Below are positions 1 through 7,158 of a DNA stretch of 64,000 nucleotides, piece after piece. The stretch lies in NCBI GenBank assembly GCA_900539035.1, contig UQAU01000001.1, positions 124,001 through 188,000 on the forward strand, written 5' to 3'. A model generated the notes under the pieces. That model made no database searches. It was not told where the DNA came from and saw only the letters and a program-made list of their open reading frames with translations. Within the stretch, counting starts at the first letter, position 1; the number at the start of each line of letters is the position of its first letter. This DNA is from an uncultured Collinsella sp. (GTDB taxonomy: Bacteria; Actinomycetota; Coriobacteriia; Coriobacteriales; Coriobacteriaceae). The position numbers and the translations under genes are program-made.

Positions 1-910
1 GCTCGTCCACCCACTCGTAGCCTTGCGGCTGGTAGGCACCGATAAGCGCATGCATGGAGAGGACATTCATCTCGTTGTAGTGGGTCTTGTTGGACACAGC
101 ACACATGCGGTCGCGCAGCGTCTCGTTATAGATGATGTGGTGGCTGCCGACCAGACCCGCCAGATTAAACGTCTTGCTCGGCGCATAGAGGGCAACCGTG
201 CGCATGCGAGCATCTTCGCTCACCGACTGCGTCGGGATATGCTTGTGACCCGGCAGGATGATATCGGACCAAATCTCGTCCGAGATCACCACGCAATCGT
301 GCTGGCGATAGATGTCCATGGCGCACTCAATCTCGTCACGCTCCCACACGCGACCGCAGGGATTGTGCGGCGAGCAGAACACCGCGGCATGGATGTGGTT
401 TTGGGCGAGCTTGCGCTCCATGTCCTCAAAGTCCATACGCCACACGCCTTGGTCGTCGAGCTTAAGCGGGCTGTGGACAATGCGATAGCCCGCGGCCTCA
501 ATGGACTTGGTAAAGCCGATGTAGGTGGGGCTATGGACCAGCACCGCATCGCCTGGCTGGACATACGCGCGCAGCGTCGACACGACACCGCCCAGCACGC
601 CGTTTTCGTAGCCGATATGCTCAGGTGCCAGGCCCTCGACGCCATTACGGCGGCTCTGCCATTCGATGATGCGGTCGAAGTACTCGGAGCGCGGGTTAAA
701 GTAGCCAAACATGGGGTGCTGGGCACGCTGAATGATGTGCTCCTGGACCGTGGGCACCGTAGCGAAGTTCATGTCGGCCACCCACATGGGAATGCGGTCG
801 AATCCCTCGTCGGGTGCATTCGGAGCCATACCGGGGATCTCACCCCAAGAGTCAACGGCGATGGAGTCCATGCTGTGGCGGTCGATGATTGAAGTGAAGT
901 CGTATTTCAT
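1..910 (-). CDS. MalY/PatB-type PLP aminotransferase (C-S beta-lyase), 3' end beyond window
   Basis: Reading the minus strand from ATG at 910 gives a fold-type I PLP enzyme beginning MKYDFTSIIDRHSMDSIAVD. The family hallmarks are visible: WVADMNF near the N-terminus, the CSPHNPCGRVW segment, the SDEIWSD motif and the PLP-lysine context PSKTFNLAG. MalY/PatB proteins cleave C-S bonds of cystathionine or cysteine conjugates, giving pyruvate, ammonia and a thiol in the cytoplasm. About 303 codons are present and roughly 90 C-terminal residues lie beyond base 1. The gene seems to stand alone; a 112-bp gap separates its start from the end of trmO. Exact substrate cannot be told from sequence. Confidence 0.9.
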   Translation of the reverse strand, partial: MKYDFTSIIDRHSMDSIAVDSWGEIPGMAPNAPDEGFDRIPMWVADMNFATVPTVQEHIIQRAQHPMFGYFNPRSEYFDRIIEWQSRRNGVEGLAPEHIGYENGVLGGVVSTLRAYVQPGDAVLVHSPTYIGFTKSIEAAGYRIVHSPLKLDDQGVWRMDFEDMERKLAQNHIHAAVFCSPHNPCGRVWERDEIECAMDIYRQHDCVVISDEIWSDIILPGHKHIPTQSVSEDARMRTVALYAPSKTFNLAGLVGSHHIIYNETLRDRMCAVSNKTHYNEMNVLSMHALIGAYQPQGYEWVDE

Positions 911-1022
911 GCTGGACCCCCGTGCAAAGTTGATTGTTTTGGTAGGCGTTATTGTCCACCAGCGTGGGCGGTTTTGGCGCGGGGTTTGGCGCTTAATTTG
1001 ACGGGTGCGGACGAATGGCTGG

Positions 1023-1769
1023 TTAGTCTTGCGCGTCGTTGACGGCAACTACGGTTAGCTGGGTTTCATCGACCGCAAACGATATGTCGAGCCCGGCGTA
1101 AGCCAAGTGATAAACGCGGTTTGGCTCGTGCTTGCTGCCTGCGCGGCGCGGATCTTGGCAAAGGACCTCGACCAAGCCGGGGAGCTTTGCGGGCGGGACC
1201 ATATCCTGCAGCGCTTGCGGGAACTCAACATCGAGCTCTTGCCACGGAGCATCCTCAATCCAGCCGCCCGTCGCATCCGGGTGACAGTCGGCAAATGGAA
1301 TGTAGGGCTTGATATCGTAGATGGGCGTGCCATCGCGCAGGTCGGCCCCCAGCACATGGATGATGGGGCCATCGTCGGTGAGCTCGACACGATCAAGCTT
1401 GACGCAGGTGAGCCCGATGGGATTAGGGCGAAACGGACTGCGCGTGGCAAAGACGCCCACATGCTCGGCTCCACCCAGACGCGGCGGGCGCACGGTTTTC
1501 GACCACTTGGCATTGGTGCCGGACCTGTCCTGCGCCTTGGCATCGGCGGCTATGTCCTTAGCCGTGCCGCCGGGCGTTCCGTTTTCGAAGCGCCACAGCA
1601 GCCACAGGTGAGAGAAGGAGTCCAGACCCTCAACCGCCGCACTGGAGGCAAATTCCGGCTCAAAAACGATGCGTCCCTGCAGATGAGGCGCCAAAAAGCT
1701 GTTGCGCGGAATGCCGAACTTCTGCGGCAGGTCGGTATGTATGTGTGCGATAGGTTCCATGCCGGTCAT
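1023..1769 (-). CDS. trmO: tRNA (adenine(37)-N6)-methyltransferase TrmO (TsaA/YaeB family)
   Basis: The protein begins MTGMEPIAHIHTDLPQKFGI and carries the TsaA-like beta-barrel signatures: LDSFSHLWLLWRF, the SPFRPNPIGLT motif and DGTPIYDIKPYIP. TrmO uses SAM to N6-methylate t6A37 in tRNAs reading ACY codons. Length, about 248 residues, is normal for the family. ATG at 1760 (MEPIAHIH) is an almost equally good start. No strong Shine-Dalgarno precedes either. The open frame extends far upstream on this strand, but that part runs antisense to the HTH gene at 1902 and is not coding. Confidence 0.92.
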   Translation of the reverse strand: MTGMEPIAHIHTDLPQKFGIPRNSFLAPHLQGRIVFEPEFASSAAVEGLDSFSHLWLLWRFENGTPGGTAKDIAADAKAQDRSGTNAKWSKTVRPPRLGGAEHVGVFATRSPFRPNPIGLTCVKLDRVELTDDGPIIHVLGADLRDGTPIYDIKPYIPFADCHPDATGGWIEDAPWQELDVEFPQALQDMVPPAKLPGLVEVLCQDPRRAGSKHEPNRVYHLAYAGLDISFAVDETQLTVVAVNDAQD

Positions 1770-1901
1770 TGTACGGCATGGAGGTGTGGGGCGCAGCGCG
1801 CAATTATTCGCCGCGGTCCCCCGTTGTGCAACCAACGGTTGCTTGGAAGGGCACCTGCTGCCGCGCATGCTTAAGCCATCAACCAGCAGAAAGGAGCCGT
1901 T

Positions 1902-2729
1902 ATGGCCTTCGCAGAAAAACTCATCGCTGTCCGTCGCGTCCATCACCTTACCCAGGAGCAGCTCGCCGCCAAGCTCTTCGTCACGCGCCAAGCCGTCAGC
2001 CGTTGGGAACGCGGCGAGGTCACACCGGGCATCGACATGATGAAGCTCATTGCCGCTGTGACCGGCGAGCCCCTGTCTCACCTGCTCGAAATGCCCGAGC
2101 ACTATTGCCAGAGCTGCGGCATGATACTCACGCCCGGCGACTGCGGCACCGATGCCACGGGCGCCACGACCAATCATTACTGCAAGTGGTGCTACGACCA
2201 CGGCAAGTACACCTACGACACCACGATGGAGGCGATGATCGAGGACTGTGCCCCACGGCTGGCGCAAAACACCGGCATGTCGCTCGACGAAGCCGTCTCG
2301 CTCATGGGCGCCGTTCTGCCGCAACTGGAGCGCTGGCGCGCCGTGCAAGAAAACGAGGAGCGCTACGGTGCCGAGGCGCGGGCGCGCTATGGCGATGAGG
2401 CTATCGATGCGGCAAACGAGGCGCTGCTGGATATGGATCCTCAGACATGGAACGACATGAAGGAACTTGAACGCGCCATTTTGGGCCAGCTTTCGATTGC
2501 CATGGGCGACGGCGATGCGGATGGAAGCGAGGCTCGCAAGCTCGTCGCGATGCACCGTCGTTGGATTGCTCTCAACTGGGGATGCGAGCCCCAAGACGAG
2601 GCGTATCTGGGGCTCGCTCACGGTTATCTTGCCGACCAGCGCTTTATTGACTACTACGACAAGCCCTGCGACACCGGAGCCACGGCGTTTCTGGTCCAGG
2701 CCATCGAGTCGTCGCTGGCCCGCGCATAG
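1902..2729 (+). CDS. XRE-family regulator with zinc-ribbon and TipAS-like C-terminal domain
   Basis: Residues 1-60 form an XRE helix-turn-helix (LTQEQLAAKLFVTRQAVSRW). Residues about 66-105 carry paired cysteines (YCQSCG and YCKWCYDHGKY) typical of the small zinc ribbon found next to such HTHs. The C-terminal half resembles the TipAS drug-sensing domain, with blocks such as MHRRWIALNWG, YLGLAHGY and FIDYYDKPCDTGATAFLVQAI. TipAS normally sits behind a MerR head, where it traps thiopeptides, so an XRE head is a domain swap. An AGAAAGGAG Shine-Dalgarno precedes ATG 1902. The glutaredoxin gene follows 51 bp downstream on the same strand. Ligand unknown. Confidence 0.85.
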   Translation: MAFAEKLIAVRRVHHLTQEQLAAKLFVTRQAVSRWERGEVTPGIDMMKLIAAVTGEPLSHLLEMPEHYCQSCGMILTPGDCGTDATGATTNHYCKWCYDHGKYTYDTTMEAMIEDCAPRLAQNTGMSLDEAVSLMGAVLPQLERWRAVQENEERYGAEARARYGDEAIDAANEALLDMDPQTWNDMKELERAILGQLSIAMGDGDADGSEARKLVAMHRRWIALNWGCEPQDEAYLGLAHGYLADQRFIDYYDKPCDTGATAFLVQAIESSLARA

Positions 2730-2780
2730 ACCGCGGCGGCTTTGGGTATTTCAATCAAAACCTCAACCGATTGGAGACCT

Positions 2781-3026
2781 ATGGCTACTGATCATGAGCT
2801 CGTGCTATTCGTTATGACCGGCTGCCCGTATTGCATAAAGGTCAAGCGCTTTTTGGCCGATAACGGCGTGACCATCCCTGAGCGCAACATCTCGACCGAC
2901 CCCGATGCCGAGCAGACGCTCATCGCCGTCGGCGGAAAACGCCAGGTTCCCTGCCTGTTCATCGACGGCAAGCCGCTCTACGAGTCGAGCGACATCATCG
3001 CGTGGGTACAGAAGAACCTGCTCTAG
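2781..3026 (+). CDS. Glutaredoxin
   Basis: An 81-residue single-domain protein with the redox centre GCPYCIKV near residues 14-21, the cis-proline segment VPCLF and the C-terminal GSH-site pattern YESSDIIAW. It would reduce disulfides or glutathione mixed disulfides, or with a low-GSH organism's own thiol, in the cytoplasm. ATG 2781 is chosen over an in-frame upstream start because TTGGAGACCT places a good ribosome site 7 bases before it. A hairpin with a T-run lies about 55 bp past the stop. Confidence 0.93.
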   Translation: MATDHELVLFVMTGCPYCIKVKRFLADNGVTIPERNISTDPDAEQTLIAVGGKRQVPCLFIDGKPLYESSDIIAWVQKNLL

Positions 3027-3080
3027 TGTGCCATTGCGGTCGGCCCGCCCCAACGCACAAACCCATACGGCACAAACATG

Positions 3081-3131
3081 TACGCCAGCATCCAAAGTCG
3101 ACATTTTTCGACATCTTTGGATGCTGGCGTA
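3081..3131. repeat. 51-bp palindromic element, copy 1 (also a likely terminator)
   Basis: Perfect 17-bp arms (TACGCCAGCATCCAAAG and its complement) surround a 17-base loop. A TTTTTT run follows at about 3134-3140, so it can terminate the glutaredoxin transcript. An identical copy, loop included, is at 4176-4226. Confidence 0.85.
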
Positions 3132-3147
3132 CAGTTTTTTGCAGGGG

Positions 3148-3177
3148 TAGTCATTGGGGACGTTCTTAAATGACTGG
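3148..3177. repeat. AGTCATT hairpin element, copy 1
   Basis: The arms TAGTCATT and AATGACTG flank a GGGGACGTTCTT loop. Related units recur at 3494-3567 and 4242-4299, so this is a dispersed intergenic hairpin family. Confidence 0.65.
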
Positions 3178-3493
3178 TTGTTTGAGACGGCCTTTGGATT
3201 ATGGCTGTTTGAGGCCATCTGACATCTCTGGAAAGGGCTCCTTAGAGGACCGTGTTCAAAAAATGGCAAATATGAGTACTGCTACTTGTTTAGTAATAGC
3301 GATTTTAATCATTTCAGGGATCATTCAACGCCCCAAGCGCCCGCAGACGGCGTTATTCCTTCCCATGTGTTCAATAAAAGAGACGCCTAATGGTATTAAA
3401 TCTCATCAGGGACCTCATTTTTGAACAAAATAAATGCAACCATAATGGCAACAGTACTCATATTTGCCCTTTTTTGCACACAGCCCTCCAGAA

Positions 3494-3567
3494 TAGTCGT
3501 TAGGGACGACTCAAAATGGCAATTCCGGCACTTAGACGCTCTCTTCTTGAATGACTAGTTGTTAAAG
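3494..3567. repeat. AGTCGTT hairpin element, copy 2
   Basis: TAGTCGTTAGGGACG at 3494 and AATGACTAGTTGTTAAAG ending at 3567 match the two halves of the element at 4242-4299, with different sequence between them. Confidence 0.6.
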
Positions 3568-3586
3568 AACACTCAGCGACTACTCC

Positions 3587-3613
3587 AATTCGCGACACAC
3601 TGTGTCGCGAATT
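3587..3613. promoter_or_regulatory. 27-bp palindrome AATTCGCGACACA-C-TGTGTCGCGAATT
   Basis: Thirteen-base arms are perfectly complementary around a single C. There is no T-run, so an operator or protein-binding dyad is more likely than a terminator. No gene is close enough to assign it. Confidence 0.5.
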
Positions 3614-3809
3614 GAGCTGTTCTCACCACCGAAGACCGGTGAAAGCTCCTGGCCAGAATCTCGATAGTTTGTTAAAGTGCCCCCTCTGCAGGTTCAATGA
3701 GCGCTCATGTTCCAGACTGGAAAGCGAAGAAATATCGAAGCCATCGATGCTCATTTCCTATCGAAAAAACTAGTCAATGCACGCTAATTAGCTTGATAAA
3801 CTGCTTGTA

Positions 3810-3835
3810 TTTTGTCTACAAAACTGTATACAAAA
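3810..3835. promoter_or_regulatory. Operator-like dyad upstream of the ribbon-helix-helix gene
   Basis: A 26-bp interrupted dyad: left half TTTTGT-C-TACA, a 4-base spacer, right half TGTA-T-ACAAAA. It lies 51 bp before the start at 3887, a position suited to autorepression by the RHH protein. The pairing of dyad and gene is inferred. Confidence 0.6.
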
Positions 3836-3886
3836 AGAGATTCCGAGAACCAGCGCTCGACATTATGTCAATCGATAGGAGGCGCT

Positions 3887-4153
3887 ATGGACGCTAAGCA
3901 GCTCGAAAAGATGGTGGGGTTTGCCCCCGGAGAGTTGGAGAAAGCCGCGGAGGCATACGAAAAAGATGAGTGGCCGAAGGGTCGCACCATCAAGCTGGGA
4001 AGACCGCCGATCTCTGATGAGCCAAGCGTTGTTTTATCGGCACGTGTGGGTGAGTCGGTTCTTGATGCGTTTGACGCAAAAGCAAAGCGCCATGGGCAGA
4101 CACGCACAGAGCGACTCAGGGAGCTCATCACGATCGATGCAATGATTGCCTAG
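3887..4153 (+). CDS. Ribbon-helix-helix (CopG-like) DNA-binding protein, antitoxin-like, no partner toxin
   Basis: 88 residues. The C-terminal part (SVVLSARVGESVLDAFDAKAKR, then RTERLRELI) has the beta-strand/helix/helix pattern of CopG/Arc-type RHH proteins. The N-terminal half is charged and probably flexible, as in antitoxins whose N-terminus binds a toxin. ATAGGAGG sits 5 bases before ATG 3887. No toxin-sized frame lies within several hundred bases on either side, so this is either an orphan antitoxin or a solitary autoregulator. The dyad at 3810-3835 is a likely operator. Confidence 0.75.
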   Translation: MDAKQLEKMVGFAPGELEKAAEAYEKDEWPKGRTIKLGRPPISDEPSVVLSARVGESVLDAFDAKAKRHGQTRTERLRELITIDAMIA

Positions 4154-4174
4154 TTATCCACCGAGCCCAAAGAC

Positions 4175-4227
4175 GTACGCCAGCATCCAAAGTCGACATT
4201 TTTCGACATCTTTGGATGCTGGCGTAC
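4175..4227. repeat. 51-bp palindromic element, copy 2
   Basis: Identical in arms and loop to the element at 3081-3131, extended by one G-C pair. It lacks a long T-run here. It lies between convergent genes. Confidence 0.85.
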
Positions 4228-4241
4228 GGTATTTTGCAACA

Positions 4242-4299
4242 TAGTCATTCGGGACGTTCTTTTAAATGACTAGTCGTTAAAGTGCGTCCCCAACGACTA
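4242..4299 (-). terminator. Tandem AGTCATT/AGTCGTT hairpins at the end of the dus gene
   Basis: Two adjacent hairpins: TAGTCATT...AATGACTA and TAGTCGTT...AACGACTA. They end one base before the TAG of the minus-strand dihydrouridine synthase, and the first has TTTT/AAAA in its loop. A terminator role is inferred from position. Confidence 0.5.
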
Positions 4300-4300
4300 A

Positions 4301-5254
4301 CTAGCCGTGGAAGCGGGCTATGGGTGCAAGTGGCTGCTCGCGAAAGACGCGCTCGACGGCGGCGCGGTATTCGTCGACCTTTTTGGTCTTACGCACGAGC
4401 TTGTGAACGGTAGCGGGGTCGGCGAAGGCGCATTTGGCATAGAACCACCACTCCTTCATGCGAAAGACCGCATTGCCGCCAATCTCTTCTGCATATGCCG
4501 CAAACAGCGTGTCGTGGAAACGCTGTAGTTCGGCTGCCGTGGCAGCAGGGCCACCGTTGACCATGCGAGCCAGAGCGGGGTTCGCGAGCAAGCCGCGTCC
4601 CAGCATTACATGGCGCGTGCCGGGATAGGCCTCCACCAGCGCGCCCATATCCTCAAGATCAAAAATGTCGCCGTTGTATGCCACCGGAAACGGTGCCCGC
4701 TCCAACGTCTTGCCATAAAACTCCTTGCGCGGCGAGCCCGTATAGCGGTCCTTTTGCACGCGCGGGTGCACAATCAGCTCTGCCAGCGGCATGCGGCAAT
4801 ACAGATCGAGCACGCGCTCGTATTCGTCGTCGCCCTCCAGCCCCAGCCTGGTTTTTACCGACACCGGCAACGGCGAACGTTCGCACACATCGCTCAAGAA
4901 CACCTCGAGCTCGTCTAAGTTGCGCAAAAAGCCCGATCCCTTACCCTTGGCAACAACCGTTCCCGAAGGGCAACCCAAGTTGAGATTAACCTCGCGATAG
5001 CCCATGTCGGCGAGCACCTGTGCCGCCCACACAAACTCGTCCGCGTTCTTGGACATCAGTTGAGGCACTACGTTGAGCCCCTGGTTATTGGCAGGATCGA
5101 TTTCCTTAAACGCCTTGCCGCCAAAGCGGTTTCCCACCCGCGGCGGCGGCAAAAACGGCGTGTAATAACAATCGAGCGCACCGAAGCACTCCGCATGCAC
5201 GCGACGGAACACATGCCCGGTAATCCCCTCCATAGGGGCAAGCGAAAGAATCAT
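4301..5254 (-). CDS. tRNA-dihydrouridine synthase (Dus family)
   Basis: 317 residues starting MILSLAPMEGITGHVFRR, the FMN-barrel entry motif of Dus enzymes. The catalytic cysteine lies in VNLNLGCPSG (Cys95). Further hallmarks are VKTRLGLEG, the HPRVQKDRYTG loop, AYNGDI and MLGRGLLANP. It reduces uridine to dihydrouridine in the D-loop of tRNAs using NADPH and FMN. Subtype (A, B or C) is unsure; the short C-terminus and the APMEGIT start lean toward DusC-like. It is monocistronic, with hairpins beyond its stop and a purine-rich GAGAAGAG before the ATG. Confidence 0.92.
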   Translation of the reverse strand: MILSLAPMEGITGHVFRRVHAECFGALDCYYTPFLPPPRVGNRFGGKAFKEIDPANNQGLNVVPQLMSKNADEFVWAAQVLADMGYREVNLNLGCPSGTVVAKGKGSGFLRNLDELEVFLSDVCERSPLPVSVKTRLGLEGDDEYERVLDLYCRMPLAELIVHPRVQKDRYTGSPRKEFYGKTLERAPFPVAYNGDIFDLEDMGALVEAYPGTRHVMLGRGLLANPALARMVNGGPAATAAELQRFHDTLFAAYAEEIGGNAVFRMKEWWFYAKCAFADPATVHKLVRKTKKVDEYRAAVERVFREQPLAPIARFHG

Positions 5255-5277
5255 CTACTCTTCTCTCATATCAGCGG

Positions 5278-5308
5278 ATGTGACAAAGGAACCGCCCCCT
5301 TGTTACAT
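5278..5308. terminator. Hairpin of the ATGTGACAAAGG family, copy 1
   Basis: ATGTGACAAAGG and CCTTGTTACAT form an imperfect stem around AACCGCCC. A sister hairpin with the same arms is at 7126-7158. It may be a bidirectional terminator or a processed intergenic repeat. Confidence 0.5.
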
Positions 5309-5393
5309 GCATTATGCCTTGTGCTCCAGATGATTCACAAGGCAGAGGCAGCAGCTTGACGATAATCACCCTTCCATCCGGCGCCTCATACAA

Positions 5394-5577
5394 CGAAGGT
5401 GAATGGTTTTCCGCGAAGTGAACGAGTGAAATCGGACCCTCGATGCATCGACACTTTTGGAAGGCCAATTCCTGCGGTTTTATCACTCAAATCCTGCGGT
5501 TTTAGCGTCGAAAAACGTGGGTGCTTCAGGGGTCCAAATTAGGTCGTTCACTTCTCGGGAAACCATTCACCTTCGAT
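5394..5577. repeat. Long near-palindromic intergenic element, copy 1
   Basis: The left arm (5394-5443) and right arm (5528-5577) are inverted and include the core TTCCGNGAAGTGAACGA and a GGACCC block. The centre holds CCTGCGGTTTT twice (5471-5481 and 5493-5503). The element at 6928-7110 has the same core but different outer arms that still pair with each other. No coding capacity is apparent. Confidence 0.75.
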
Positions 5578-5750
5578 TTGCTGTTTGTGGGCATCGGCAG
5601 CGGCTTCATGCTCCAAAAGACGACGTTCGCGATCAAACGACCACCAACAGCACGCTGTTGACCGCTATATGAACAACAGACGTCCTTCACTCATCTATAC
5701 TCAAGAGCGTGTGCGCATCGCCCCCGAAAAACGATGAGAGTCGAGGCCCC

Positions 5751-6884
5751 ATGCAGCAACTCACCGAACAAGAAAAGAAACGCATGCAGCGGTACTGCAC
5801 ATACCCCAAGATCGCAGCGACCGCACTCGTCATGTCGTTCGTAGCATGCCTGTTGATGTTGCCGCTCCAAATGATCAACGATATCGCGTTCCACCAAAAG
5901 GAATTCCAACCCGCGGGCATATATACCGCCATCGCACTCACCGTAATCGAACTCGCCATCTTTTGCTATTGCGCTCTTGCGCCGCGCTTTGGAATGCAGG
6001 GCAAACAGTGGAAGGAGCTGCAGAGCAGGCTCGCGGTAGCCCAGACCAACAAGGACCGTTCCGCGGAGGTCGCCGGCGTGCTTGCCACGCAAGCTGCCGG
6101 CCGCCTGCTCAAGAACAGCGATAACGATCTCGCGCGCAACCTGGGCGGTGCCGCCGAGGTCGCCGGCGCCGTAGGGGCAGTCGCCACGGCGGCAGACGTG
6201 CTAGCCGAGACCTCGAGCAATGCCGAGGCCATGGCAAACGCATACGGCGTGACGATTCCAAGCGTCAAGAAGCAGATCATAGCTCTCGCGGTGGTGCCCG
6301 CCATTGTGCTGCTTGGCGTCTACATCCCGCAGTTTGTCCAGGGAAATAACGCGCTTCAGGTAAGAAAGGCTGCAGCCGCCGAGCAGCTCGCCATCGCGCA
6401 AGATGCCTTGGAGCCCGTGTGCGAACGCGTCGCAGCAGACGACCCATACGAGTCGTATCACGACTACGGCTACCGCATAATCGGCTATCTACGCGATAAT
6501 GACCTCGGCGCTCAAGCAGCCTATATCTACCTTTCTTTTGATGTAGACGGCACGCTCACGGACGTCGATTACGTCAGTCAGATCGACCCCGAGGCAAGCC
6601 TTGCAGACAACCTCGCCCGCGCCGAGCAGGATATCGCGACGCTCTGTGCCCCGCTCAATGGGCTGGACGTTTCCGTTGCCACACCGGGCCTCCTCACGCC
6701 GTGCAGCCTGTCGGATGAATTTAAGCAGGCATTTTTAGCCGGCTCCCTATATGAAGAAATCAGCATCGAGACGGAGGGCGAATCCATCAGGTCGTACTAC
6801 GCCTTTGACACCGAGCCCAAAGAAGAGTTCGACGAATACACCCATCCGGAAATTAGGCTCATGCTCTCTGCAAAGAAGAACTAA
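5751..6884 (+). CDS. Unknown membrane protein with three hydrophobic segments
   Basis: 377 residues from ATG 5751, preceded by GAGTCGAGG. Two hydrophobic segments lie near the N-terminus (ATALVMSFVACLLMLPL and YTAIALTVIELAIFCYCAL) and one in the middle (IIALAVVPAIVLLGVYI). Between them is a soluble stretch rich in Ala (GVLATQAAGRLL, GGAAEVAGAVGAVATAADVLAE). The acidic C-terminal domain ends in EIRLMLSAKKN. I do not recognise a family. It is flanked on both sides by copies of the long palindromic element and by hairpin repeats, so it is transcriptionally isolated. Confidence 0.7.
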   Translation: MQQLTEQEKKRMQRYCTYPKIAATALVMSFVACLLMLPLQMINDIAFHQKEFQPAGIYTAIALTVIELAIFCYCALAPRFGMQGKQWKELQSRLAVAQTNKDRSAEVAGVLATQAAGRLLKNSDNDLARNLGGAAEVAGAVGAVATAADVLAETSSNAEAMANAYGVTIPSVKKQIIALAVVPAIVLLGVYIPQFVQGNNALQVRKAAAAEQLAIAQDALEPVCERVAADDPYESYHDYGYRIIGYLRDNDLGAQAAYIYLSFDVDGTLTDVDYVSQIDPEASLADNLARAEQDIATLCAPLNGLDVSVATPGLLTPCSLSDEFKQAFLAGSLYEEISIETEGESIRSYYAFDTEPKEEFDEYTHPEIRLMLSAKKN

Positions 6885-6927
6885 AGGCTTACGCTCTAAT
6901 TGCCGCTCGCGAACATCGTCTATATCT

Positions 6928-7110
6928 CGAGGTCTAATACTTTTCCAAGAAGTGAACGACCGTTTTTTGACCCCCGAAGCATCGACATTTTCTGACGCCA
7001 AAACCGCAGGATTTAACAATCAAAACCGCAGGAAACCGCCTTCAATAAGTGTTAGCGCTTCGGGGGTCCATTTTGACTCGCTCACTTCTCGGAAAAGTAT
7101 TAGACCCCGA
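6928..7110. repeat. Long near-palindromic intergenic element, copy 2
   Basis: The left arm from 6928 and the right arm ending at 7110 are complementary over about 50 bp, including TTTTCC-GAGAAGTGA and GACCCCCGAAGC. The centre has AAAACCGCAGG twice (7000-7010 and 7022-7032). Its core matches the element at 5394-5577 but the outermost arm sequence differs. Confidence 0.75.
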
Positions 7111-7125
7111 TTTCGCAAGGGTCTC

Positions 7126-7158
7126 AATGTGACAAAGGAACAACCCTTTTGTCGCATT
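7126..7158 (-). terminator. Hairpin of the ATGTGACAAAGG family, copy 2, at the ABC transporter stop
   Basis: AATGTGACAAAGG pairs with CCTTTTGTCGCATT. It overlaps the stop codon of the minus-strand ABC transporter gene and has a short T-run when read on the minus strand. Confidence 0.5.

Larger units (their letters stand above)
3178..3809. other. Gene-poor, relatively AT-rich intergenic stretch
   Basis: No convincing coding sequence is seen here. The stretch holds a third AGTCGTT hairpin unit (3494-3567) and a 27-bp near-perfect palindrome (3587-3613). Base composition is more AT-rich than the flanking genes. Confidence 0.6.
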
